NCBI GenBank assembly: GCA_964598225.1
Contig: CAZRBG010000001.1
Coordinates: forward strand, 62,001 to 126,000
DNA: 64,000 nucleotides
Source: SG8-4 sp964598225
Lineage (GTDB): Bacteria > Planctomycetota > Phycisphaerae > Sedimentisphaerales > Anaerobacaceae
Reading direction: 5' to 3'
Of the stretch, positions 7,102 through 15,360 are shown piece by piece. The number at the start of each line of letters is the position of its first letter. Position 1 is the first letter of the stretch. A program made the position numbers and the translations under genes. A model generated the notes under the pieces. It had not been told where the DNA came from. It saw nothing but the letters and a program-made list of their open reading frames with translations, and did no database searches.

Positions 7102-7233
7102 CTAACTGTGCAGCAGATGGCCGAAAATTTCGATTTTGCTTTCCCATTTATGTGAATCGAGATCGGTCGATAAACTCGTGCCTGCGCCGAAGATATCCAG
7201 CAGCCATTCTTTGATGAATCGTACAAGTCTCAT
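7102..7233 (-). CDS. Possible 43-residue small protein with a strong ribosome site
   Basis: An ATG at 7233 is preceded on the minus strand by AGGAGG-CTAAA, the best Shine-Dalgarno in this region. It opens a 43-codon frame that starts MRLVRFIKEWLLDIFGAG and ends FGHLLHS. The first half is basic and amphipathic or hydrophobic, suggesting membrane association; the second half is polar. I know of no family. It stands alone between mobA and the propeller gene, in a stretch (6836-7430) where I otherwise see only AT-rich, non-coding sequence. Support comes from the ribosome site and the amphipathic character only. Confidence 0.4.
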   Translation of the reverse strand: MRLVRFIKEWLLDIFGAGTSLSTDLDSHKWESKIEIFGHLLHS

Positions 7234-7430
7234 TTTAGCCTCCTGCATTTGCCGAGTTTATAATGGTCAATCGCCTTATTCTAAGGGGCTTATTTACTTG
7301 TCTGTCCACTTATGAAAGGCAACAAACCTACGGCTGGTAACAGGAATAATGGCTCGATAACGCGGTTTAAGAACCTTCTTTTGGGATTTTCTCTGCGAAT
7401 TGTGCCACGCCGGTGGCGCCAAGTCTGTGA

Positions 7431-8855
7431 TTATCGGGCCGTCCGAAAGCCAAATGCAAACAAGTCAGCGTCCCGAAGGATGAATCGCAGGCGGACCGGC
7501 TTGCCCGCCAATTCCCCCAAATCCCTTCCGTTCCATTTCACGGTTCGTTCGGTTTCATCGCCGAATATCTCGGGGCAATCGGCGGCGCTGAATCCCTCGA
7601 TCGGCTCGCCTTGGCGATCACGTAACTCGACCGCGAGAGAACCGGCTGCGGAGGTTGAGAAATTAACTACGAGCCTGTCGCCCTGAAAAACAAGAGGCTT
7701 TGTAATTGCCTCGCCACCGCTCATCTTGGCATGCAGCGAGACAAATCCGTCGATCCGGAAAGTATACCTTCGCGTCCTGGCGCCGCGACCTTTATAGTAG
7801 CTTTCGTTGCCGTAGATAGATATCTCTCGGCCGGCGCCGGGCAGATCGGACTCGGTCTCCACCATTCCGAGCCAGATGTAATTGCTGCGATTGTACCATT
7901 TGTCCTTGTTGAGGCCCGGCCTGAGCAAAGCCTCGGCCCACCTATGAAATTTTTGCCCGTCTCGACTGCTCATGAGCAGACCCTCGGTCAGCGAGCCTCT
8001 GTCCGAAATATACCTTGTTGGAAAACCTATGAAAATGTGCGGCGCTCGATAGTAGGCTTGGATTTGATTAGTGTAGAGGTGTTCCTTCGGAGCATCCCCG
8101 TAATCCAGCCAGACGGGATCGGTCCAATTTATGAAATCGTTTGAAGTTGAAGTCTTGATGTCCCGGCGGCCATCGCGGAAGTCCCGGAAGTAGCAACGAT
8201 ACTCCTTACGCAGCGAATCCCAGAAGGCCAGGTTTTGCGAGTCAAAAACTCCCTGCGTCAGGATCGGTCCCGGCTGCATGAGGCTCCAGTGAATTCCGTC
8301 CGGGCTTTGAAAGGCAAAGAGCTTGCGCTTGTCCCGACCCTCACCCCTTGCCACAGCCTTGTACAGGGCGTCGGCGGCACAATCGGGGTTTGTGTCTTTG
8401 AAGGGAGTGAAGTTGTGCGTGCCGAATTCGCTCAGAATGATGTTGTTATCCTTCGACCCGTTGGATTCCACCAGGCCCAGGGATGGTTTCTTCCAGTTGA
8501 TGCCGTCGCGGCTCTCGGCGTAGCACACTACCGCCGGGTGAAGCTGCTTCTTTCTCGCATCATCGTGCCCCCAGCCGCGGTAATACATGCGGCAAATATC
8601 GCCGTCCCTAAATACGGCGTTATAGCCGCAGGTGTTTCCTTCCCACGGCTCATCATGAACCAACGCTATCTCCTGAGCTTCCGGATGGTGCAAACGCAGC
8701 TCGATCTGCCCTTCCATCCGGTCGATCAGATGGTCGTCCACGAACAATTCCCATCGGCCGGCTATCCTGATTGGTTCTTTTGCATGGCAGACAGAAATTA
8801 CTGCAATAAAGCTTATTATGAAGATCCGGGGCGATATTTTGAATTTTCTGAACAT
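7431..8855 (-). CDS. Secreted beta-propeller protein, GH43/GH32-like fold, planctomycete type
   Basis: The chosen start at 8855 gives MFRKFKISPRIFIISFIAVI, a clean signal peptide ending near SVCHA; an upstream start would bury it. The mature part begins RWELFVDDHLID, a common opening in planctomycete secreted proteins. It then shows repeated propeller-blade phrases such as YAESRDGINWKKPSLGLVE, FAFQSPDGIHWSLM, TSTSNDFINWTDPVWL and MSSRDGQKFHRWAEALL. A beta-sandwich-like C-terminus follows (VRLRFILRDADLFAFGF). The architecture suggests glycan binding or hydrolysis outside the cytoplasm, but no catalytic triad can be assigned confidently. The protein at 34939-37008 shares blade motifs and the C-terminal module, so the two are paralogues. 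Confidence 0.8.
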   Translation of the reverse strand: MFRKFKISPRIFIISFIAVISVCHAKEPIRIAGRWELFVDDHLIDRMEGQIELRLHHPEAQEIALVHDEPWEGNTCGYNAVFRDGDICRMYYRGWGHDDARKKQLHPAVVCYAESRDGINWKKPSLGLVESNGSKDNNIILSEFGTHNFTPFKDTNPDCAADALYKAVARGEGRDKRKLFAFQSPDGIHWSLMQPGPILTQGVFDSQNLAFWDSLRKEYRCYFRDFRDGRRDIKTSTSNDFINWTDPVWLDYGDAPKEHLYTNQIQAYYRAPHIFIGFPTRYISDRGSLTEGLLMSSRDGQKFHRWAEALLRPGLNKDKWYNRSNYIWLGMVETESDLPGAGREISIYGNESYYKGRGARTRRYTFRIDGFVSLHAKMSGGEAITKPLVFQGDRLVVNFSTSAAGSLAVELRDRQGEPIEGFSAADCPEIFGDETERTVKWNGRDLGELAGKPVRLRFILRDADLFAFGFRTAR

Positions 8856-9192
8856 CGTTACGTAAACTCCGTTTGTCATATCTGCTGAAACGACAAGATA
8901 GCCGCCCATGCTTATAGTAACCACATGTAAGAAGGAAAGACAACAACATTCTGTGTGTAGAAGACATGCTTTGGGCTTTTTCTTTCGGAATCGTGAGTGG
9001 ATGAAGCGAACAGCCGTGTCTTGTGCATCGTACAGCCATAAGATAAGAAATGCCCGATAGTTTCAGGTTTTTCTGGAGTTTCGGGGCTGAAGAGCCGATC
9101 CACTTATGGCGTGTTGGCAAGCTTCTCATCTTTTCGAGCGGCCGGCAACACGGCAAGAAAATGGAAAATCTGAAAATTGTCGCAAAATCGAC

Positions 9193-9220
9193 TTGACGTC
9201 ATGCCGAATAGCGGTATGAT
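9193..9220 (+). promoter_or_regulatory. Candidate sigma-70 promoter upstream of the radical SAM gene
   Basis: TTGACG (9193-9198) and TATGAT (9215-9220) are 16 bases apart. This would give a leader of about 160 bases before the ATG at 9386. I see no recognisable riboswitch in that leader. The rest of the 8856-9385 gap holds no supported gene. Confidence 0.4.
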
Positions 9221-9385
9221 TTAAGATAGTATACAGTATATTTGACGCGGTAATATTGAGGCAGAGATCTCAGCCGCACTGATTGAAAAGGCTCGTTCTT
9301 ACAGATTCTCACCTGCAAGTTTCGCACGTTCTTTCCTTTAGCACCTGCCTCAACTTTGCTTGTATTCTTGAAAGGAAGCTTATAA

Positions 9386-10978
9386 ATGAAAGTGCTTCTT
9401 GTAAATCCGGATGTTCCGGATACGTTCTGGGGCTTGAAGAATGCCCTCAAGTTTATTTCGAAGAAATCCATTCTTCCCCCATTGGGGTTATTGACCGTTG
9501 CAGGGATGCTTCCGAAACATTGGGAGATAAAGCTGCTGGATATGACCACAAAAAGACTGCGCGATCGAGATATTCGGCGGGCAGACTACGTATTTGTGTC
9601 AGCAATGCTCATACAGCAGAAATCTGCCGACCATGTGATCGAGCGATGCAAAAAGCTCGGAACAAAGGTTGTGGCGGGCGGTCCTCTATTCACAAGTCTC
9701 CCGGAACAATATGTACACGTGGATCATTTGGTGCTCAAGGAAGCCGAGTTGACCTTGCCTCAGTTTGTTCGAGATGTCGAGGCGGGTTGTGCCAGAAAAG
9801 TGTACAACACGCACGAAAAGGCTGATTTATGCAAGACCCCGATTCCGCGGTGGAGCCTGATCGATGCCGATAAGTACGCTTTGATGTGTATCCAATACTC
9901 TCGCGGCTGTCCTTTCGATTGCGATTTTTGCGACGTTACGACGCTTTTCGGGCACAAAATTCGCACTAAGACGACAGATCGGGTTTTGCAGGAGCTGGAG
10001 AGCATTTATTCTCTTGGGTGGCGAGGCGATGTCTTTTTTGTGGACGACAACTTCATCGGCAATAAAGCTCGTCTGAAGACGGAGTTGCTGCCGGCCATAA
10101 TAGAGTGGATGGAGCAAAGGCAGCACCCGTTCAGCTTTAACACCCAAGCGTCCATAAATCTCGCCGACGACGAGGAACTGATGAATCTGATGGTTCAAGC
10201 CGGCTTTGATTGCGTTTTCATCGGGATCGAGACTCCGAGCGAGGAGGGCCTGGCCGAGTGCAACAAAGTACAGAACAAAGGTCGAAACCTGGTGGATTGC
10301 GTAAAGAAGATTCAGGAATCGGGCATGCAGGTCCAGGGCGGGTTCATCCTGGGCTTCGACAGCGACGATCCGACCGTTTTCGACAATCTGATCCAGTTCA
10401 TTCAGAATAGCGGCATTGTGATGGCGATGGTGGGGCTACTGAATGCCCCTCGCGGAACAAAACTGTATCAAAGGCTTTTTGCCGAGCAGAGACTTACTAC
10501 TCCGGCAACCGGAGATAACACCGACTGTTCGATCAATTTTGCCCCGAAAATGGGCATGGAGAATCTTGTCCGGGGTTATCAGAAAGTTATTCATACATTA
10601 TATTCACAGAAACACTATTGTGAACGCATTAAAACCTTCCTTAAAAATTATGAGGTGTCGTCCAGTAAGAAGGCACGTATCCGACTCTATGAGATCCGGG
10701 TGTTGTTAAAGTCCCTGTGGCATATCGGGATTTTGAGCAAGGACCGAAGATACTACTGGAGACTTATATTCTGGGCGATGCGACGAAGAGATTACCTTCG
10801 TATGTCCGTAATTTTGTCCATACAAGGCTACCATTTTCGCAAGATTTTCAAATCGCTTCAGAAGCGGACGGAAGACTTGGTTCGGGATTCACAGGCGGAG
10901 ATTACAAACATTGCCTCGCAAAACAGCCGGTCAGCGGTTCTGGTGACAGAGAAAGATATGAAGTCGAAACACTCCTGA
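9386..10978 (+). CDS. B12-binding-domain radical SAM protein (DUF4070-type)
   Basis: The 530-residue protein has an N-terminal cobalamin-binding-like Rossmann domain (MKVLLVNPDVPDTFWGLKNA to about residue 140). A radical SAM core follows, carrying the cluster motif CPFDCDFC (CX3CX2C, about residues 175-182). Next come segments resembling the core strands (FVDDNFIGNK, FIGIETPSEEGL, GFILGFDSDDP) and a C-terminal helical basic region typical of DUF4070. Family members include the hopanoid methylases HpnP/HpnR and related enzymes that methylate or rearrange lipids and secondary metabolites. No hopanoid genes are nearby, so the substrate is unknown. It probably forms a single-gene unit upstream of cspA. 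A ribosome site AAAGGAAG precedes the ATG. Confidence 0.88.
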   Translation: MKVLLVNPDVPDTFWGLKNALKFISKKSILPPLGLLTVAGMLPKHWEIKLLDMTTKRLRDRDIRRADYVFVSAMLIQQKSADHVIERCKKLGTKVVAGGPLFTSLPEQYVHVDHLVLKEAELTLPQFVRDVEAGCARKVYNTHEKADLCKTPIPRWSLIDADKYALMCIQYSRGCPFDCDFCDVTTLFGHKIRTKTTDRVLQELESIYSLGWRGDVFFVDDNFIGNKARLKTELLPAIIEWMEQRQHPFSFNTQASINLADDEELMNLMVQAGFDCVFIGIETPSEEGLAECNKVQNKGRNLVDCVKKIQESGMQVQGGFILGFDSDDPTVFDNLIQFIQNSGIVMAMVGLLNAPRGTKLYQRLFAEQRLTTPATGDNTDCSINFAPKMGMENLVRGYQKVIHTLYSQKHYCERIKTFLKNYEVSSSKKARIRLYEIRVLLKSLWHIGILSKDRRYYWRLIFWAMRRRDYLRMSVILSIQGYHFRKIFKSLQKRTEDLVRDSQAEITNIASQNSRSAVLVTEKDMKSKHS

Positions 10979-11031
10979 TGATCGACCCGGATTTGCCAAT
11001 CGCGGAGAAAATGTTTCGCAGCAGAATATTA

Positions 11032-11040
11032 TGATATAAT
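11032..11040 (+). promoter_or_regulatory. Extended -10 promoter for the cold-shock gene
   Basis: TGATATAAT is a perfect extended -10 (TGnTATAAT) with no good -35. It would give a 5' leader of roughly 100 bases before the GTG at 11149, a length typical of cold-shock mRNAs, whose leaders fold in a temperature-dependent way. Confidence 0.5.
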
Positions 11041-11148
11041 TAAGTGTTTTCCGGAGTGTGTTCTTCCGTCTCTCGAGAGCACACTTCCATCAACTTGGAG
11101 AGAGATATTAAGTTAGACGGCCTGAAGACAGGCCGGGGAGATGTACAA

Positions 11149-11352
11149 GTGAGTACAGGTATCGTAAAGTGGTTCAATTCAAGCAAAGGATACGGTTTTA
11201 TCAATCCGGATGACGGCGGCGAGGATTTGTTCGTCCATTACTCGGATGTTAAGGCGACGGGTTATGCAACGCTCGACGAAGGCCAGAAGGTGGAATTCGA
11301 GATCGGACAGGGCAAGAAAGGCCCATGCGCGACCAACGTAGTCCCTTGCTGA
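11149..11352 (+). CDS. cspA: Cold-shock domain protein (CspA family)
   Basis: The 67-residue nucleic-acid chaperone starts STGIVKWFNSSKGYGFINPD after the initiator. It contains RNP1 (KGYGFI) and RNP2-like (DLFVHYSDV), then VEFEIGQGKKGPCATNV. The GTG at 11149 is preceded by GGGGAG at good spacing and gives the standard family length. A longer in-frame reading from 11044 would add an unrelated N-terminus. A strong intrinsic terminator follows 25 bases after the stop. It binds single-stranded RNA or DNA and probably acts as an RNA chaperone. Confidence 0.93.
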   Translation: MSTGIVKWFNSSKGYGFINPDDGGEDLFVHYSDVKATGYATLDEGQKVEFEIGQGKKGPCATNVVPC

Positions 11353-11377
11353 GTCAGATGAACCATAGCTTGAAGGC

Positions 11378-11408
11378 AAAAGGCCCCGTTTCGATTGCGG
11401 GGCCTTTT
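11378..11408 (+). terminator. Intrinsic terminator after cspA
   Basis: AAAAGGCCCCG (11378-11388) and CGGGGCCTTTT (11398-11408) form a perfect 11-bp stem with a 9-base loop, ending in a T run. It could act in both directions but fits cspA on the plus strand. Confidence 0.85.
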
Positions 11409-11489
11409 CGTTTGCTTCTTCGCTGTCCCGAGCATGTCGAGGGGATGCCCCTACCACAGAATTGCCCTCGTTACTTCTGATACTCATTC

Positions 11490-13121
11490 TCAAAGCGGAC
11501 GAAGCGTTAATTCACGAACGACAATTTTCATCGGGCCGAATTGCGCACCGGGGTGGACCTGGAAGCCGAGCTTACCCGAATCGCTGGTTTCGTCGCGGAC
11601 GTTGGCGGTTTTGTGGCCGTTGAGCCATACCTGGACGTGGTCACCTTCGGCGCGAACTACGATTGTGTTCCAGTCGTCGCGATTAACTATCTCCGGGTCC
11701 TTGTTGATTGCCAGGAACATCTTGCCCGGACAATAGAGTGTGCCGGACCAGGCTATCGGATTCTTATATTCGAGAATGTCGGCCTGATACGCCTTCTTCG
11801 GAGACTGGTATCGGAACCATAAGCCGCTGTTGCAGGGCCATTCGGTTCGATAGGTCACTGTTGCCACGAAATCCTTGTAAGCCTTTTTCGTGAACAGATC
11901 GCCCGGAGCGTTGTCCTCGCCCTGAGTCCCGACGAGAAAGCCGTTCTCGACCGTCCAATTTGCATCACCCCTGGTCTCGAAGCCGGTCAGGTCCTTGCCG
12001 TTGAAGAGTTTGACCTCGCCGGTCTGCTCCGGCCAGATATTGACCGTTCTCATCGTGACGTCCGGCATTGGCGGCAGCGGCGCGCTGGGTACAGGCTCGT
12101 ACCAGAACGTCGCGCAGGACCAGTCGTCCTGAGTCTCGGCCAGGCCGCGTTTCCAGGCGATCTGCTGGATCGTAATCCGGCATTCCTTCTTCCAGTAAAT
12201 CGGGTCCGGAAGATGCCAGCGGTACATCGAGACGTAATTGTTCTCGTTCAGACTGCATCCGTTATAGAAGTACGGCGTCTGCTGCATGCCGTAGGACAGC
12301 CCCACGTAATCCTCGCTTCCTGTGCCGCAGATCGTGGGAAATTTCTCGTCGCCGTCCATGAAGATCTTGATCTCGCCCTCGCCCCACCATTGCCCGGGCG
12401 TCAGATTGCGGATACCGAGCACCGCGCCGACGAATCGGCCCTTGCTCTCTCGTTTCGGCAGCATTTCAAGGTCTTGTTTGACGGTCGTCGGATTTTCTCG
12501 CCGAAACAGAGCGTGCAGCCGGCCCACGTCCTTTGGATGCTCGTCTTGGATCGTATAGTCGATCTGATAGAACAGCGGCACGTTCTTCTCGCCCTCATTG
12601 GTCAGCGTGATCTTCGCCCGCTTGGTAAACGGCATGGGCAGCCAAATATTCATACCGGCATTCCGGCCCAGAGAGTGAGCCACAGAGAAATACGGCATGA
12701 CATTGCCGTGGGCGAAACCCATGAAATCGCATATCGGCGATTCGATGCTCGGATGATCCTGCCCTTCCCACCAGGCGCGAATCACGAGACTCCTGAGATT
12801 CAGCGGGTCTCTTCTGGTGGTCATCCAGATATGCCGGATAGTGCCGGGACCTTCGATGTCACAAAGCTGAACTTCCTGCCCGGCTTTGAGAGTAATCGAC
12901 GGCGATCCCTTGCGTCCGACTCCCAGCCGGCTGGCCGCTTTGCCTCCCTCGCCCGGCGCACCCGTGGGATTCTCGAACGAAATCGAACGCGAAACCAGAC
13001 CCGTATCCAATAAATAAGGCTCAGTGACCACGTCGGCCGCTCCATGGCAGATCCCCCGTTCCAACGTGACAACGGATAGCAATAGACAAAGTACTCTTCC
13101 TGAAACGATTCTGCTAACCAT
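11490..13121 (-). CDS. Secreted DUF2961 (GH172-like) - DUF1080 (3-keto-disaccharide hydrolase-like) fusion
   Basis: A signal peptide (LCLLLSVVTLERGICHG) is followed by a DUF2961 domain (about residues 60-340) with typical phrases GPGTIRHIWMTT, ESPICDFMGFAHG and GTGSEDYVGLSYG. DUF2961 includes the GH172 difructose-anhydride and arabinofuranosidase enzymes. Residues ~365-543 are a DUF1080/3-keto-disaccharide hydrolase domain (LFNGKDLTGFETRG, NSGLWFRYQ, HVQVWLNGHKTANV, LGFQVHPGAQ). The product is therefore a periplasmic or secreted two-domain glycan enzyme. The start at 13121 has AAAGGAG at good spacing. It is the last gene of a minus-strand block starting at 22429. The substrate is unknown; DUF1080 domains are lectin-like and may only bind. 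Confidence 0.87.
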   Translation of the reverse strand: MVSRIVSGRVLCLLLSVVTLERGICHGAADVVTEPYLLDTGLVSRSISFENPTGAPGEGGKAASRLGVGRKGSPSITLKAGQEVQLCDIEGPGTIRHIWMTTRRDPLNLRSLVIRAWWEGQDHPSIESPICDFMGFAHGNVMPYFSVAHSLGRNAGMNIWLPMPFTKRAKITLTNEGEKNVPLFYQIDYTIQDEHPKDVGRLHALFRRENPTTVKQDLEMLPKRESKGRFVGAVLGIRNLTPGQWWGEGEIKIFMDGDEKFPTICGTGSEDYVGLSYGMQQTPYFYNGCSLNENNYVSMYRWHLPDPIYWKKECRITIQQIAWKRGLAETQDDWSCATFWYEPVPSAPLPPMPDVTMRTVNIWPEQTGEVKLFNGKDLTGFETRGDANWTVENGFLVGTQGEDNAPGDLFTKKAYKDFVATVTYRTEWPCNSGLWFRYQSPKKAYQADILEYKNPIAWSGTLYCPGKMFLAINKDPEIVNRDDWNTIVVRAEGDHVQVWLNGHKTANVRDETSDSGKLGFQVHPGAQFGPMKIVVRELTLRPL

Positions 13122-13203
13122 AATTGCTCCTTTCTGCTGTTTGTATCAAACTCGATGAACCAAAAAGATCATACTATACTTATCGACAAACAGCAACGCC
13201 TCA

Positions 13204-15360
13204 TTAATCTGCGGCAGGTTTTGCTTTGCTGTCGAGCAGCAGCGGCCCTGGCGGAGCTTTCCAGACGCAGCAGAGTGGCCGGGTTGTGCGAGTCCGGCCT
13301 TCTTGTTGTCGGGCCGGTTTGGTGGAATAGCGACGTTGACCGGTATCGGCATTGTGATACTCATACAAGGGTACGAGAGCTTCGTTGTCATCGGTTGATT
13401 CATCATTTGGCGCTGCATAGAACAGCGGCCTGGCGGACTCGCCGGGACGTTCTGCGCTCAGGCCGGCGTTATCAGGATAAATCGGGACAAGGTCGTCCGA
13501 TTGCCTGCCGGGCTCTATCGCATAGAAAGCGACCGATTCGACGCTGCCCCATTTGCCGGCTGCTTCCACCCCGTCGCAGAGCAGATATTTGTGCCGCCCC
13601 TCTTTGCCGCGCACCTCGTAGACTGCGGCCGGAAGCGCCAGCCGCGGATCGGCGAGATTCAACCGGTACATGATCTGGTTGTAATCGTAACGCGGGGTGG
13701 CGGCTTCGGCTGAGCCGGAGAACGTGTGTGAATACGTGCCCTCGAAGTAAATAATGCGGCCGCCCTCCTGATCGAAGAAAGGATGCTGTTTCGGATTGTA
13801 GAAGGAATACTTGTCGTGTGTTAATATCTTTCGAGCGTATGCCCACGACCCGACGGGGGTGTCGGCCTCGGCGTACCACACCTCGCCTAAATTGGAGGGG
13901 TTGCCGAATTGTTGGACAAAGATGCCGATCCATTTCTGCCGATAGGTGTTGTAGTACACCGAGCCGTTATGCGGCCGAACGGTCTCGCCCGACTCGATGT
14001 CGTACACCCGCGTTCCTTCGGCTTCTTCTTCCAAATCTTCGATGACAGCGCCTTTTGTCGAGTTTAGCGAAAAGATCAGATCGCCAAATGAAATCCACCG
14101 AGAGTCGGAGGACAACGGACGGACCGTTTGTGGTGACGTCGTAAGAGCCTGTTCTGAGCTTGCCGAAGGGCGTTGTTGTGGCGAGAGCGTCTCGCCCTTG
14201 AGTGTCGCGGGCATCTTGCCTGCGCGTGCCGAGGGCCTCCGGCCCTCGTGAAGGCGAGACGCCTTCGACACGGCCGTCAGTACCTCGTAGCGGTTGGGAT
14301 CGATGACGTCGGCCCACTGCGCACGGACTCGCAGGCGAGCGCCCATTGGCGATGGCGCTGTGAAATAATAGTATGGTTGGCCGTTCACTTCGACAGGAAA
14401 GGCATGGCCCGTGTTTCTATACGGCAAAAGCTCCAGGCCGGGGCGCAATATCGGCTCGAAGATTTCCGCCTCATCGTTGAAGACCACAAGGCCGCGCTCG
14501 AGGACTTCTCCGAGTCCTTTAAGCCGCGCGAATTTGGCCACCATGCGCTCGTTGCCGTTAGGATCCTGCACCGTCATCAGGCCGTCTAGCCAGACCAATC
14601 CGTGCTCTTCGAGAGGACACATCTTGCGGCTGAATCCGTCTTCGCCGACGTAGTATTCGAGGTCGACGCCCATCGAGGGATCGAGTCCACCCCTGCCGGG
14701 CAGATCGGAAACCGCGCCGGACATGGCGAAGTTGCCCAGCGGATAAGACGGCCTGCCCGTATCGCCCCACATCCAGAACAGCCGGCCGTGATAGATGCAC
14801 GCAAACACCGAGTCCTGCCCCATCACCTTTCCATTCAGGGCCGGATTTCTTAGCGGCACGTCGGTGTCGGTAAGGATACTGTCGCGGTATATTCCCTGAC
14901 CGGTCACTCGGTAGAGCCTCTCGGCGATATTGATCCGATCGATTTCTATAACCGCACTCTTGCTGGGGGTGGTCTTTAATCTTTTGCCGCGCATGCCAAA
15001 GCCGTCTTTCGGGAATTCGTAACCGTGGTTTTCGACGTGGAAGAAGACTTCCATGCCCATCAGGCCGGGCTCGTGGAAAGCGACGATACCGTTGCTGTCG
15101 GTATAGTAGCGGATGTTGTTGACTGTCCGCAATGCAACCAGCGGCACGCCGCGACCGGTCTGGCGGTCGACGACCTGAATCTTGAAGTACGTATCCGGCG
15201 AGGTGAAAGTATTATTAACGGCAGCGGACGCCGAGAACGCAGAGAAGATGCATAGGGAAAAAGCACAAACGCATAACTGGTAAGCTGTGCACTGCACACC
15301 AAATACTTTACGGTGTGCGGTGCACACCCTACCGAAATATTTTGTTCTCAATGTCTTCAT
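13204..15360 (-). CDS. Secreted CarboxypepD_reg-like / beta-propeller protein (DUF4185-like), with repeat-encoded segments
   Basis: The ATG at 15360 overlaps the sulfatase stop as ATGA, so translation is coupled. The N-terminus contains a hydrophobic signal core (LCVCAFSLCIFSAFSASA) preceded by ~20 residues encoded by a palindromic repeat. A carboxypeptidase-regulatory-like fold follows (VVDRQTGRGVPLVALRTV, residues ~55-120). A long propeller-like region then shows VFACIYHGRLFWMWGDTGRP, MVAKFARLKGLGEVLERGLV and IIYFEGTYSHTF. Around residues 366-400 a low-complexity stretch is encoded by three tandem palindromes and probably forms a disordered loop. The C-terminal ~120 residues include repeats like VESVAFYAIEPG and LVPLYEYHNADTGQRRYSTK, reminiscent of sugar- or cell-wall-binding modules. 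Function is unknown; an extracellular glycan-related role is inferred from context. Confidence 0.75.
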   Translation of the reverse strand: MKTLRTKYFGRVCTAHRKVFGVQCTAYQLCVCAFSLCIFSAFSASAAVNNTFTSPDTYFKIQVVDRQTGRGVPLVALRTVNNIRYYTDSNGIVAFHEPGLMGMEVFFHVENHGYEFPKDGFGMRGKRLKTTPSKSAVIEIDRINIAERLYRVTGQGIYRDSILTDTDVPLRNPALNGKVMGQDSVFACIYHGRLFWMWGDTGRPSYPLGNFAMSGAVSDLPGRGGLDPSMGVDLEYYVGEDGFSRKMCPLEEHGLVWLDGLMTVQDPNGNERMVAKFARLKGLGEVLERGLVVFNDEAEIFEPILRPGLELLPYRNTGHAFPVEVNGQPYYYFTAPSPMGARLRVRAQWADVIDPNRYEVLTAVSKASRLHEGRRPSARAGKMPATLKGETLSPQQRPSASSEQALTTSPQTVRPLSSDSRWISFGDLIFSLNSTKGAVIEDLEEEAEGTRVYDIESGETVRPHNGSVYYNTYRQKWIGIFVQQFGNPSNLGEVWYAEADTPVGSWAYARKILTHDKYSFYNPKQHPFFDQEGGRIIYFEGTYSHTFSGSAEAATPRYDYNQIMYRLNLADPRLALPAAVYEVRGKEGRHKYLLCDGVEAAGKWGSVESVAFYAIEPGRQSDDLVPIYPDNAGLSAERPGESARPLFYAAPNDESTDDNEALVPLYEYHNADTGQRRYSTKPARQQEGRTRTTRPLCCVWKAPPGPLLLDSKAKPAAD
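14180..14265. repeat. Three tandem palindromes inside a coding sequence
   Basis: GGCGAGA-GCG-TCTCGCC (14180-14196), GAGGGCC-TCC-GGCCCTC (14231-14247) and AAGGCG-AGA-CGCCTT (14251-14265) are perfect short hairpins in a row. The GGCGAGA..CGCC type also occurs between genes at 22521-22598. Here they are translated without breaking the frame. Confidence 0.7.
15287..15325. repeat. Palindromic repeat at the signal-peptide end of a gene
   Basis: GTGCACTGCACACC (15287-15300) and GGTGTGCGGTGCAC (15312-15325) are inverted copies with one mismatch and an 11-base loop. They are translated between the start methionine and the hydrophobic core of the signal peptide of the 13204-15360 protein. Confidence 0.7.

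Noticed and set aside
7008..7226. A 72-codon minus-strand frame near 7.1 kb
   Set aside because: It overlaps the 43-codon frame at 7102-7233 in another phase and lacks a ribosome site; the shorter one has the better start.
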